From Mariprofundus sp. UBA1536 (GTDB lineage Bacteria > Pseudomonadota > Zetaproteobacteria > Mariprofundales > Mariprofundaceae): DNA of 64,000 bases. This document shows positions 42,288 through 51,362 of the stretch, one piece after another. The position numbers and the translations under genes were made by a program. Under the pieces are notes generated by a model. It worked only from the letters and a program-made list of their open reading frames with translations, had not been told where the DNA came from and searched no databases. Numbering within the stretch: the first letter of the stretch is position 1; every line of letters begins with the position of its first letter. The stretch covers positions 57,789 to 121,788 of the forward strand of contig DCPU01000020.1 of assembly GCA_002323245.1 (NCBI GenBank), in the 5' to 3' direction.

Positions 42288-44777
42288 ATGGCAAAATTAT
42301 CAAAACCAATCGTAAGTATCACCGATGTGCCCCCGCTAGATAAAACTGCAGATGGCCTGATCAAAGGCATTCAGCGTCACTTTTTACGTACATTAGGCCA
42401 GCATTCAACCAGTCATGCGCTGCATTATCGCTATCAAGCCACAGCCTACAGTGTGCGTGACCATTTGATGGAAGGATGGAAGAATACTAAAGATGCTTAC
42501 CAAGCAGCCGGCAGCAAGCGCGCTTATTATTTGTCTCTTGAATTCTTGATGGGTCGTGCTTTGGGTAATGCCATTTTGAACCTGGGTATGGATAAAGAGG
42601 CTGAAAAAGCGCTGCATGACTTAGGCATGAATTTAGAAGAGAAAATTGAGCGTGAACAAGATGCAGGTCTAGGCAATGGTGGTTTGGGACGTTTGGCAGC
42701 TTGTTTTGTGGATAGCTGTGCGACCTTACAATTGCCGGTAACAGGTTATGGTATTCGTTATGAATACGGCATGTTCCGCCAACGTATCGTCAATGGTAAC
42801 CAAGTTGAAGATCCTGATCATTGGTTGCGTAATGGTAATATTTGGGAAATTGAACGACCTGAATATATCCAAAATATTCATTTTGGTGGTCGTACTGAAC
42901 ATTATAAAGATGACAAAGGTATCGCTCGGGCGCGTTTGGTGGATTCTAAAGACGTGTTGGCAATTCCTTATGATTTGCCTATTCCAGGTTATAAAAATGG
43001 CACGGTAAACACGTTACGTTTATGGAAATCTGCAGCTACAGATGAATTCAACTTGGCTGAGTTTAATGCTGGTGATTACACCGAAGCTGTAGCGGCAAAA
43101 AATGCGGCTGAAGATATTTCAATGGTGCTTTATCCCAATGATTCTAGCGAAAACGGCAAAGAATTACGCTTGCGTCAGCAATATTTCCTAGCCAGCGCCA
43201 GTATCAAAGACGTACTTCGTCAGTGGGTGGATACATATGGGCATGATTTCAGCAAGTTTGCTGAGAAAAATGTTTTCCAACTGAATGATACGCATCCCAC
43301 GGTATCGATTGCTGAGTTGATGCGTATTTTGATGGACAAGTACCACCTCGAATGGGATGAAGCTTGGGCAATCACCACTAAAACTATGGCCTATACCAAC
43401 CATACCTTACTTCCAGAAGCTTTGGAGCGTTGGTCTGTTTCATTGTTTGGTCATCTGTTGCCACGTGTGTTGGAAATCATTTATGAAATCAATGCTCGCT
43501 TCCTTGCTGAAGTGGCGCGTAAATGGCCTGGAGATACCGACCGTCAACGTCGCATGTCCATCATAGAAGAGGGTCCTGTGCAACAAGTGCGCATGGCATA
43601 CCTAGCTATTGTTGGCAGCTTCTCCATCAATGGCGTAGCGCAATTGCATTCTGATTTGCTGGTAGAGGGCTTATTTTCTGATTTCTATGCTTTATGGCCG
43701 AAGAAATTTAACAACAAAACAAATGGGGTGACCCAACGCCGCTGGATGGCGTTTTGCAACAAACCCATGAGCAAATTGATTTCTGAAAATATTGGTGAAG
43801 GCTGGATTACCAAGCTTGATGAATTGAGCAAGCTTGCGCCTTTGGCCGATGATGCTGCATTTCGTAAGCAATGGGCTGCTTGTAAACGTCAAAACAAAGA
43901 GCGTCTTGCTGCCGTGGTTGAAAAAGAATGCGGCGTGACCTTTAGCCCTGATGCGATGTTTGATGTACAAGTAAAACGTATCCATGAATACAAACGTCAG
44001 TTGCTCAATGTATTGCATGTGATTCATTTGTACGATCGTATTAAGCGTGGTGACACAGCCAATTGGACACCGCGTTGTGTGTTGATTGGTGGTAAAGCTG
44101 CCCCAGGTTATTACATGGCAAAACAAATCATCAAATTGGTGAGTAATGTAGCACATGTGATTAATAATGATCCTGATGTTGGTGATAAACTCAAAGTGGT
44201 TTTCTTCCCTAATTATCGTGTATCTGCCATGGAAGTGATTGCGCCTGCGGCTGATTTGTCGGAACAAATCTCGACTGCTGGTAAAGAAGCTTCGGGTACG
44301 GGCAATATGAAGTTCATGATGAACGGTGCGCTCACTATCGGCACGCTTGATGGTGCGAATATTGAAATTCGTGAAGAGGTGGGCGAAGAGAACTTCTTCC
44401 TCTTTGGCTTAACTGCTGATGAAGTGGAACCAACTTTGGCCAATTACAACCCCAATGGTATCATTGCTGCTGATGAAGACTTCAAGCGGGTCATGGAATT
44501 GCTTGAATGCGGCCATTTCAGCCAATTTGAGCCAGGTTTGTTCTCAGTAATTACGCAAGCGATTCGTAGTGGCAATGACCCTTGGTTGGTTGCGGCTGAC
44601 TTCCGCTCTTATGTCGATGCTCAGCAACGGGCCTCAGAAGCTTATCAAGACCAGAAGAAATGGTTACGTATGAGTATCTTCAATACAGCTTACAGTGGTA
44701 AATTCTCCACCGACCGTACCATGGAAGATTACAATCGTGATATTTGGAAACTCAAACCAGTCATCTTAAAGAAATAA
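42288..44777 (+). CDS. glgP: Glycogen phosphorylase
   Basis: PLP enzyme releasing glucose-1-phosphate from the non-reducing ends of glycogen or maltodextrin. The PLP lysine is in ASGTGNMKFMMNG, with GNGGLGRLAACFVDS and NDTHP as further landmarks. 829 residues is standard for the GlgP/MalP type. AAGGTG lies nine bases before the ATG at 42288; the frame also opens 12 bases earlier. GlgP and MalP cannot be told apart by sequence reading, but the neighbours (glgA, glgB, glgC) favour glycogen. Confidence 0.96.
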   Translation: MAKLSKPIVSITDVPPLDKTADGLIKGIQRHFLRTLGQHSTSHALHYRYQATAYSVRDHLMEGWKNTKDAYQAAGSKRAYYLSLEFLMGRALGNAILNLGMDKEAEKALHDLGMNLEEKIEREQDAGLGNGGLGRLAACFVDSCATLQLPVTGYGIRYEYGMFRQRIVNGNQVEDPDHWLRNGNIWEIERPEYIQNIHFGGRTEHYKDDKGIARARLVDSKDVLAIPYDLPIPGYKNGTVNTLRLWKSAATDEFNLAEFNAGDYTEAVAAKNAAEDISMVLYPNDSSENGKELRLRQQYFLASASIKDVLRQWVDTYGHDFSKFAEKNVFQLNDTHPTVSIAELMRILMDKYHLEWDEAWAITTKTMAYTNHTLLPEALERWSVSLFGHLLPRVLEIIYEINARFLAEVARKWPGDTDRQRRMSIIEEGPVQQVRMAYLAIVGSFSINGVAQLHSDLLVEGLFSDFYALWPKKFNNKTNGVTQRRWMAFCNKPMSKLISENIGEGWITKLDELSKLAPLADDAAFRKQWAACKRQNKERLAAVVEKECGVTFSPDAMFDVQVKRIHEYKRQLLNVLHVIHLYDRIKRGDTANWTPRCVLIGGKAAPGYYMAKQIIKLVSNVAHVINNDPDVGDKLKVVFFPNYRVSAMEVIAPAADLSEQISTAGKEASGTGNMKFMMNGALTIGTLDGANIEIREEVGEENFFLFGLTADEVEPTLANYNPNGIIAADEDFKRVMELLECGHFSQFEPGLFSVITQAIRSGNDPWLVAADFRSYVDAQQRASEAYQDQKKWLRMSIFNTAYSGKFSTDRTMEDYNRDIWKLKPVILKK

Positions 44778-44802
44778 GTTGGTTTGATGTTTCTCAACCT
44801 TT

Positions 44803-44830
44803 AAAGGCGAGCCATTGGTTCGCCTTTTTT
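44803..44830 (+). terminator. Intrinsic terminator after glgP
   Basis: A ten-base-pair stem, AAGGCGAGCC with GGTTCGCCTT (one G-T pair) around an ATT loop, followed by TTTTT. Confidence 0.9.
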
Positions 44831-44857
44831 GTGTGGGTTAGCTTGTAAAAAATGCAT

Positions 44858-44890
44858 AAAAAAGGGGCGGCTAAAAAGCCACCCCTTTTT
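44858..44890 (-). terminator. Intrinsic terminator of the cytochrome c gene
   Basis: A stem of AAAAGGGG-C-GGCT paired with AGCC-A-CCCCTTTT (one mismatch) just after the cytochrome stop. Both strands have a T-run, so it could also act as backup for glgP transcription. Confidence 0.8.
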
Positions 44891-44910
44891 GCAGTGAACG
44901 AAGGGTTAAA

Positions 44911-45267
44911 TTATTTCAAACCTTTCAAGAAAGCGATGGTTTCATCAGCTTTTGCACCAGTCACTTTTTGCGATGGCATTTTGGTACCTTTGATCATACC
45001 TTTTGAATCAGCAATCCAAGCGCGAAGTTTTTCTTCATCCCATTTGAAGCCAGCGTTAGCTAAGCCTTCAGAATATTTGAAGCCATCTACTGAACCAGCT
45101 GTGCGGTCAACAATACCGAATAAGTTTGGACCAGTTTTGTCTTTGCCGCCTTGTTCAAACGTGTGGCAAGCTTTGCATTTTGATTCAGCGCCTGCGAATG
45201 CAGTTGATACTGAAATTGAGCTTACTGCGATTGCAGCTACTGCCGCAACGATTAGAGACTTTTTCAT
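44911..45267 (-). CDS. Class I monoheme cytochrome c
   Basis: Periplasmic electron carrier. A signal peptide ends at STAFAGA (about residue 26). Heme attachment CKACH is at about 31-35 of the precursor, and the distal Met ligand is in KGTKMPSQK near the C-terminus. The mature protein of about 92 residues is the mitochondrial-like/c4-c5 size class I type. AGGAGAGA precedes the ATG. It lies alone between glgP and glk, with its own gap of 257 bases upstream and its own terminator. Its partner (oxidase or other) is not encoded here. Confidence 0.93.
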   Translation of the reverse strand: MKKSLIVAAVAAIAVSSISVSTAFAGAESKCKACHTFEQGGKDKTGPNLFGIVDRTAGSVDGFKYSEGLANAGFKWDEEKLRAWIADSKGMIKGTKMPSQKVTGAKADETIAFLKGLK

Positions 45268-45417
45268 GAATCTCTCCTATACATAAAATATATGGATACC
45301 CTCACCCACTAGCGAGGCAATATACATCTGCAGAAATCAGAGAAGCAAGCGAAATGATAGCATACGGTAGCTTCTTGTTTTTTGTGATGGCCATTGGTTT
45401 CAGGCGCAGGAAAAAAA

Positions 45418-45440
45418 GATATTGAATTGACTCAATATTT
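45418..45440 (-). terminator. Weak terminator-like palindrome after glk
   Basis: ATATTGA (45419-45425) and TCAATAT (45432-45438) make a 7-bp AT-rich stem; the minus strand continues with CTTTTTTT. It probably ends the glgA-glk transcript. It could instead be an operator for the cytochrome gene. The rest of 45268-45524 shows nothing clear. Confidence 0.5.
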
Positions 45441-45524
45441 TCCATTTTTGTCTTGAGGATTCGGCGTAGTTGATCGTTAGAATTTAGTCGACAAGTAGCC
45501 GTGAGTAAGCCTCAAAAATGATGT

Positions 45525-46442
45525 TTATTTGACGAGGGCAGCTGCACCAAGCAAACCAGCATTGTCGCGAAGTGTGGATGGCAGCACACGGATGGTGCCT
45601 TTAAGCGGTGGAATGAGGTTTGCTTCAAGCGATGCCATGATGGCTGGATGTAACAGCGACCAAGCGCCAATCAAACCACCACTGATGGTGACAGTGTGCA
45701 CGTCCAAAAGTTTAATGGCCTCAGCAATGGATTCGCCCAAATAGGCGCCTGCGCTGATAAGGATGCGTGTTGCATCTTGGTCACCAATTTCGGCGCGCTC
45801 AAATACACCTTTCGCATCGGTGTAATGGCCCGTGGCTTCGGCATAACGCAAAGCCACTGCCGTAGCTGAAGCATACGCTTCTACGCAGCCTTTTCCGCCA
45901 CAGCCGCATTGTCTAGCGCCATCGCCGCGCACCACGCGCAAATGGCCAAACTCCATGGCCATGCCAAATTCACCCGTGTAAGCTTTTTGATTTAAAACTA
46001 GGCCACCGCCTACACCAGTGCCTAAAGTAATGTGCAATAGATTGTCTGCACCCTTACCTGCACCAAAACGGGCTTCACCCATGGCTGCGCACAGTGCATC
46101 GTTTTGTAAGGTTACCGAAATACCCAGATGATTTGAGAGCTGACTCGCCAGCGCCGCATTTTTAAGCTTGGGTAAGTTGGGCGAAGCTGCCAACACGCCA
46201 GTGTCACCGAGAAAAAAACCAGGGAAGCCTGCGCCAATTGCTTTAATTTGTGGATGCGCTTTTATGATTTCAGCAAAGCAGTTGGTGAGTTTATCGACCA
46301 ATTGTGATTCGGTCATATTGCGATCACCAAGGTCAATCTGTGTGCGTTGTTCTTCAGCAATGCTGCCATCGGCAGCAACAAGTGCGGCACGGATGTTGGT
46401 GCCGCCAATATCGGCTGCAAGAATGTATGGTGTTGTTATCAT
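45525..46442 (-). CDS. glk: ROK-family glucokinase
   Basis: Phosphorylates glucose to glucose-6-phosphate with ATP. ROK marks: LAADIGGTNIRAALV (ATP loop), LGTGVGGGLVLN, the sugar-binding EFGHL, and the zinc motif CGCGGKGCVE (about residues 188-197). 305 residues fits. The start is three bases beyond the glgA stop, so the two share a transcript. The ROK family also has kinases for other sugars and fructose; position in the glycogen island favours glucose. Confidence 0.88.
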   Translation of the reverse strand: MITTPYILAADIGGTNIRAALVAADGSIAEEQRTQIDLGDRNMTESQLVDKLTNCFAEIIKAHPQIKAIGAGFPGFFLGDTGVLAASPNLPKLKNAALASQLSNHLGISVTLQNDALCAAMGEARFGAGKGADNLLHITLGTGVGGGLVLNQKAYTGEFGMAMEFGHLRVVRGDGARQCGCGGKGCVEAYASATAVALRYAEATGHYTDAKGVFERAEIGDQDATRILISAGAYLGESIAEAIKLLDVHTVTISGGLIGAWSLLHPAIMASLEANLIPPLKGTIRVLPSTLRDNAGLLGAAALVK

Positions 46443-46445
46443 GGC

Positions 46446-47903
46446 TTAAGCCCCCAGCAAGCGTCCATAAAGTTCAGCATAGGTTTGCGCCGATGCATCC
46501 CAAGATGAATTCCGTTTGATACCATTGTTGCATATCTTTGCCCAAATTCGTGGTTTGCGGTAAAGGCTAATTGCCTTTTCGACTGCCTCATCAAAAGGCT
46601 CTGGCCGCGCTTCTTCAAAATGCACGCCAGTAGCGCCGTTGGGGTCTACCGTGTAATCAATCACTGTATCACTCAATCCGCCAGTGGCGCGCACCACGGG
46701 CACGTTGCCGTAACGCATTGCCATCAATTGGCCAAGGCCGCAAGGTTCAAAGCGGGAAGGCATGAGGAACATATCGCCTGCGGCATAGATTTGGCGGGCA
46801 ACATCTTCGTTAAAGCCACGATAAAAATACATGCGTTGTGGGTATCGGGCAGCAAGCTCACTTAATGCGTGTTCGCTATAACCATCGCCTGAACCCAAAA
46901 CTGCCAGCTGATACCCACGATTAAGCCATGATTCGGCATTGGCCAATAACAAATCAATACCTTTTTGCTCGGCAAGACGCGAAATTAAGGTGAGTAAGGG
47001 GATATCTGCATCCACTGTGAGTCCTGCCATCGTTTGCAGTGCATGTTTGCAGGCTTTTTTGCCATCGAGATTGTCCGGCCCGTAGTTGGCAGCTATCACC
47101 TTATCCACTAGTGGGTCCCAATTTTCAATATCAAGGCCGTTGACCACACCAGTCAAACGATCGACATGGTTGAGCAAGAAGCCGTCCAAATGACAGCCAT
47201 ATTCGGGCGTCATGATTTCCTCGGCGTAAGTTGGGCTTACAGTGGTGATAGCGTCGGCTGCTTGAATGCCACCTTTCATGCAGTTGATTTGATGATGAAA
47301 TTCGTATCCGCCAGGATGGTAGTGATGACTTGGCAGGCCAAGTCTCCCCACCCATTCGCCGGGGAATACACCTTGGTAAGCCAAGTTGTGAATGGTGTAG
47401 ACAGTTTTTGTTTTGGATAGTGAGGCATAATGTTGGTACTGGGTTTTGAGTAACAATGGAACCAAGCCAGTTTGCCAGTCGTGGCAATGGAGAATATCGA
47501 TAGGTTGACCCAATTGGGCTGCTACTTCCAAGGCCACACGGTCGAGCAAAACAAAGCGTAATAGGTTGTCATCGTAGGCTCCGCCAGTGGGCCCATACAG
47601 ACCTTCACGGGCATATAAATCGTCTTGCTCAATGAGAATAAAGTGCAAGCCATCGACCACAGCTTCATGTAGCGGGCAATATCTTGGTCTGCCGTCAGCC
47701 CACATTTCTATGGTTTTATCTAAAGGTGTTGTACTGATGTTGTTGGCGGCCAAATGTTGGCGATAAAACGGCATGATGACGGTGACTTTATGGCCAATGT
47801 GTTGCAAAGCATGGGGCAGCGAACCTGCCACATCTGCTAAGCCGCCTGTCTTGGCCAGTGGCGCGGCCTCGGATGCAACAAATACAATATTTAGTTTGAC
47901 CAT
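46446..47903 (-). CDS. glgA: Glycogen synthase (ADP-glucose type)
   Basis: GT5 enzyme adding glucosyl units from ADP-glucose to alpha-1,4-glucan. N-terminal APLAKTGGLADVAGSLPHAL contains the KTGGL ADP-glucose site; TVSPTYAEEIMTPEYG and the C-terminal FEPCGLGQLMAMRYG with the catalytic Glu are present. 485 residues. GGAGGG lies about seven bases before the ATG. It leads the glgA-glk pair, and the next gene upstream is pgi on the plus strand. Confidence 0.96.
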   Translation of the reverse strand: MVKLNIVFVASEAAPLAKTGGLADVAGSLPHALQHIGHKVTVIMPFYRQHLAANNISTTPLDKTIEMWADGRPRYCPLHEAVVDGLHFILIEQDDLYAREGLYGPTGGAYDDNLLRFVLLDRVALEVAAQLGQPIDILHCHDWQTGLVPLLLKTQYQHYASLSKTKTVYTIHNLAYQGVFPGEWVGRLGLPSHHYHPGGYEFHHQINCMKGGIQAADAITTVSPTYAEEIMTPEYGCHLDGFLLNHVDRLTGVVNGLDIENWDPLVDKVIAANYGPDNLDGKKACKHALQTMAGLTVDADIPLLTLISRLAEQKGIDLLLANAESWLNRGYQLAVLGSGDGYSEHALSELAARYPQRMYFYRGFNEDVARQIYAAGDMFLMPSRFEPCGLGQLMAMRYGNVPVVRATGGLSDTVIDYTVDPNGATGVHFEEARPEPFDEAVEKAISLYRKPRIWAKICNNGIKRNSSWDASAQTYAELYGRLLGA

Positions 47904-48111
47904 GAGTCACCCTCCCGATTGAACGTGGGCGAAGCTATCAGAACGAATTGAATAGGTTAAGATGGCTTTATCCGCTTGTTTTTTGTGGCATGGTTCGAGT
48001 TAACTTGTAAGCTCGCCGGTGAGTGAGATGGCGTATGGTGCTTGCTTTCTATCTTGAATAACCAGTCAAGGGTTGAGCACATGCAACAGTGAGGCTTTAG
48101 GGGGAGGGGTT

Positions 48112-49755
48112 ATGTCAGGTTTGACTCAAGTAACATCATGGAAAGCGCTGCATGCGCTTTCAAAAACCATGAAAAAAGTGCATATGCGTGATTTATTTGC
48201 TGAAGATGCCAACCGCTTCTCTCGATTTTCGCTGCAATTAAATGACATCTTGGTGGATTTCTCGAAAAATATTATCAATGAAGAAACCCACGCCACCCTC
48301 ATGAATCTGGCCAAAGAGCGCGATGTGCCTGCAGCTATTCAGCGTATGTTTAGCGGCGAGAAAATTAACAACACTGAAGATAGGGCAGTGTTACATGTGG
48401 CTCTGCGTAACCGAGGGAATCGCGACACCTTTGTTGATGGCGTGGATGTGATGCCTGGCGTGAATAAGGTGCTTAAACAAATGCGCATCTTCACTGAAGC
48501 TGTGCGCTCTGGTGAATGGAAAGGCAGCACGGGCAAACCTATGACTGATATCGTCAATATTGGCATTGGTGGCTCAGATTTAGGGCCGCTGATGGTGACT
48601 GAAGCGCTCAAGCCTTTTGGAAATGGTCTCAATGTGCATTTTGTTTCCAATGTAGATGGCACCCATATTGTTGAAACGCTGCGAAAGTTAGATCCTGAAA
48701 CGACGATGTTTATTATCGTATCCAAAACATTTACCACCCAGGAAACTATTGCCAATGCTGAAACTGCACGTGAATGGTTTCTCACACGTGGCTCCACGTT
48801 GCAGGCAGTGGCTAAGCATTTCGTTGCGGTATCGAGCAATGCCAAGGCTGTCGATAAATTTGGCATCAATACCAATATGATGTTTGAGGTTTGGGATTGG
48901 GTGGGTGGTCGTTACTCGCTGTGGAGCGCTGTGGGTTTATCCATTGCGCTTTTCTTGGGTATGGATGCTTTTGAAGACATGCTTTTGGGCGCTTATGAAA
49001 TGGATGAACATTTTAGAAAAACGCCAATGGAAGAGAATATCCCTGTCAATCTGGCCATGCTTGGTGTATGGTATAATAATTTCTTTGATGCTGATACGCA
49101 TGCGATTTTGCCATACGATCAATACATGCATCGCTTCCCCGCCTATTTTCAGCAAGGTGATATGGAGAGCAATGGCAAGCGCGTTACGCGAGATGGTAAG
49201 GCTGTGAACTACAGCACGGGGCAAATCATTTGGGGTGAGCCTGGCACCAATGGTCAACACGCTTTTTACCAGCTCTTGCATCAAGGCACCAAAATGGTGA
49301 CCAGTGATTTCCTTGCGCCTGTTGAGACATGTAATCCGATTGGCACGCATCATTCCATTTTACTAAGTAATTTCTTTGCTCAAACTGAGGCTTTGATGCT
49401 TGGCAAAACTGAAGCGCAAGTGAAAGCGATGTTAGAAGAACAAGGCAGAAGCAAAGAAGACATCGCCATGCTTTTGCCACATAAAGTTTTTCCAGGTAAC
49501 CATCCAAGTAATTCCATTTTGTTTCAAAAGCTCACGCCCAAAACGTTGGGCAGCTTGATTGCCATGTATGAACATAAAATCTTTGTGCAAAGTGTGATTT
49601 GGGATATCAATGCCTTTGACCAGTGGGGTGTGGAGCTGGGCAAACAATTGGCGCAAAGGATTCTTACTCAGCTTGATGGTGATGAACCAGTCACAGCCCA
49701 TGATGCATCCACCAATGGGCTTATGAATTACTATAAAACAAGCCGAACTTTATAG
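48112..49755 (+). CDS. pgi: Glucose-6-phosphate isomerase
   Basis: Interconverts glucose-6-P and fructose-6-P, joining glycogen to glycolysis. Seen: GIGGSDLGPLMVTEAL, the PGI signature in FEVWDWVGGRYSLWSAVGLS, the catalytic Glu in ETCNPIGTHHSILL, and the C-terminal signature WGVELGKQLAQRI. Starts at the ATG at 48112 with GGGGAGG upstream (48101-48108); a frame from 48073 is longer but has no RBS. 547 residues matches the E. coli size class. The 208-base gap to glgA is divergent and shows no clear consensus promoter. Confidence 0.97.
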   Translation: MSGLTQVTSWKALHALSKTMKKVHMRDLFAEDANRFSRFSLQLNDILVDFSKNIINEETHATLMNLAKERDVPAAIQRMFSGEKINNTEDRAVLHVALRNRGNRDTFVDGVDVMPGVNKVLKQMRIFTEAVRSGEWKGSTGKPMTDIVNIGIGGSDLGPLMVTEALKPFGNGLNVHFVSNVDGTHIVETLRKLDPETTMFIIVSKTFTTQETIANAETAREWFLTRGSTLQAVAKHFVAVSSNAKAVDKFGINTNMMFEVWDWVGGRYSLWSAVGLSIALFLGMDAFEDMLLGAYEMDEHFRKTPMEENIPVNLAMLGVWYNNFFDADTHAILPYDQYMHRFPAYFQQGDMESNGKRVTRDGKAVNYSTGQIIWGEPGTNGQHAFYQLLHQGTKMVTSDFLAPVETCNPIGTHHSILLSNFFAQTEALMLGKTEAQVKAMLEEQGRSKEDIAMLLPHKVFPGNHPSNSILFQKLTPKTLGSLIAMYEHKIFVQSVIWDINAFDQWGVELGKQLAQRILTQLDGDEPVTAHDASTNGLMNYYKTSRTL

Positions 49756-49771
49756 GTGTTATGACCCGATG

Positions 49772-49805
49772 GCACCAGTGCCTGCTTTTAGCGCTGGTGC
49801 TTTTT
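49772..49805 (+). terminator. Intrinsic terminator of pgi
   Basis: Stem GCACCAGTGC (49772-49781) with GCGCTGGTGC (49791-49800), then TTTTT. The 3' arm lies inside the last codons of the convergent malQ, so the hairpin is shared by both genes. Confidence 0.8.
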
Positions 49806-51260
49806 GATGAGCTCGGCGGCTTTTTTCCAACAATCAGCTTGCCGCGCTGGCAAGGCATTTAATCGCCATGCCCAGTTGCCATGCAATGTGCCGGGTGTGT
49901 TAAATTTTGCTTCAGTGCCCAGCGCCAATAAATCCTGCATGGGAATCACAGCCATTTTGGCAGGCGAAGCTAAGGCACATTCAATAAGCGCCCATGGCAT
50001 ATCTTCAGCTTTGCAATCAAGTACGCTTAGCGCATGTTGCTTGGTATTCTCATCGGCCAAAGTAAACCAGCCCATGGTGGTATCATTATCGTGGGTGCCC
50101 GTATAAACCACACCATTTTCCTCATGATTGTTTGGAAGATAAGGATTATCGTCGCCCCCACCAAAAGCAAAAAGCAAGATTTTCATGCCGGGCAGGGCAA
50201 AGTCTTGGCGCAGGGCAGTGACCTCATCGGTGATAATGCCAAGATCTTCAGCAATCATGGGTAAGGTGCCTAAGTTGTTTGTGAGCGCTTGCAGCATGGC
50301 CTTACCGGGGGCTTTGCGCCATTTGCCAATCACGCCATCTTCGCTGTTGCCAGGGATCACCCAAAAGGCTTCCAAAGCACGGAAATGGTCGAGGCGAAGC
50401 ATGTCCATAAGCTCAAGCTGACGGCGAACGCGGCTTACCCACCAAGCGAAACCATCATGTTGCATTTCTTTCCAGCGGTACAAAGGATTGCCCCACCGTT
50501 GACCAGTCTCGGAGAAATAGTCGGGAGGAACACCAGCAACTTCGGTGCATAAACCACTGTGATTGATGGTGAAAAATTGGGGGTTGGCCCAAACATCGGC
50601 AGAATCATGCGCCACGTAAATGGGCAAGTCACCAAACATTTGTACGCCTTTTTCATGGGCGTAGGCTTTTACAGACTGCCATTGGCGGTTGAATAGAAAT
50701 TGCTCAAATACAACTTGATGAATCAGTGTTGCATGTTCTTTTTTGGCTTGGGCCAAAGCTTGTGGGTCTCTGTCTCGTAGCTTGTCGCCCCATTGCCACC
50801 AAGCATGGTTCTTAGTCACGGTTTTCATGGCCGAAAACAAGCTGTAATCATCGAGCCAATAAGCTTGTTGTTTTTGGAATGCGGCGATTTCTTTTTTAAG
50901 TGCTGGTTGCTTGGCGATGCTAGCCCAAAACTTTTCACCAGCCTTTTGGCGCAGCTTAGCGTGAGCGCTGGCATCCATTTTTTCAGTCAAATCAGCAGCA
51001 TCCAACCAGCCAAGTGTGACGCATTGGCGCAAATCAATCAGTTCAGGGTTCCCAGCGAAGGTAGATAACGATTCATAAGGAGAGCCGTGGCCGTGGGTAG
51101 GGCCAAGGGGTAAAAATTGCCAGACGGTGAAGCCACCCGAGCGCAAGCTATCAATAAAATCAAAGGCTTCTTGCCCCAGCACACCTTTATGAAAAGGCCC
51201 CGGTAAGGAAGTTATGTGTAAAAGTACTGCCGCGCGGCGCTGGTCTATCCAGGGTTTCAT
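49788..51260 (-). CDS. malQ: 4-alpha-glucanotransferase (amylomaltase)
   Basis: GH77 enzyme that disproportionates maltodextrins, passing glucan chains from one molecule to another. Catalytic nucleophile Asp in LRLDHFRALEAFWVIP, acid/base Glu in IAEDLGIITDEV, and YTGTHDNDTTMGW with the third Asp. The N-terminus opens RRAAVLLHITSLPGP. 490 residues fits the short bacterial form. It is the third gene of the minus-strand glgC-GH57-malQ unit, 102 bases after GH57. Confidence 0.95.
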   Translation of the reverse strand: MKPWIDQRRAAVLLHITSLPGPFHKGVLGQEAFDFIDSLRSGGFTVWQFLPLGPTHGHGSPYESLSTFAGNPELIDLRQCVTLGWLDAADLTEKMDASAHAKLRQKAGEKFWASIAKQPALKKEIAAFQKQQAYWLDDYSLFSAMKTVTKNHAWWQWGDKLRDRDPQALAQAKKEHATLIHQVVFEQFLFNRQWQSVKAYAHEKGVQMFGDLPIYVAHDSADVWANPQFFTINHSGLCTEVAGVPPDYFSETGQRWGNPLYRWKEMQHDGFAWWVSRVRRQLELMDMLRLDHFRALEAFWVIPGNSEDGVIGKWRKAPGKAMLQALTNNLGTLPMIAEDLGIITDEVTALRQDFALPGMKILLFAFGGGDDNPYLPNNHEENGVVYTGTHDNDTTMGWFTLADENTKQHALSVLDCKAEDMPWALIECALASPAKMAVIPMQDLLALGTEAKFNTPGTLHGNWAWRLNALPARQADCWKKAAELIKKHQR

Positions 51261-51362
51261 AGTGATTATCCAAATTATTATAGCTACGGGAATGGTATAG
51301 CTGAGCTAGAGCTACTCTGCAAGGTTGACCCAGACAAAGCAGCTTTAGCAAAAGCTATGATG

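Noticed and set aside
47904..48111. Sigma-54-like promoter before pgi (TGGC...TTGCT)
   Set aside because: The distance between GG and GC is 12 bases rather than 10.
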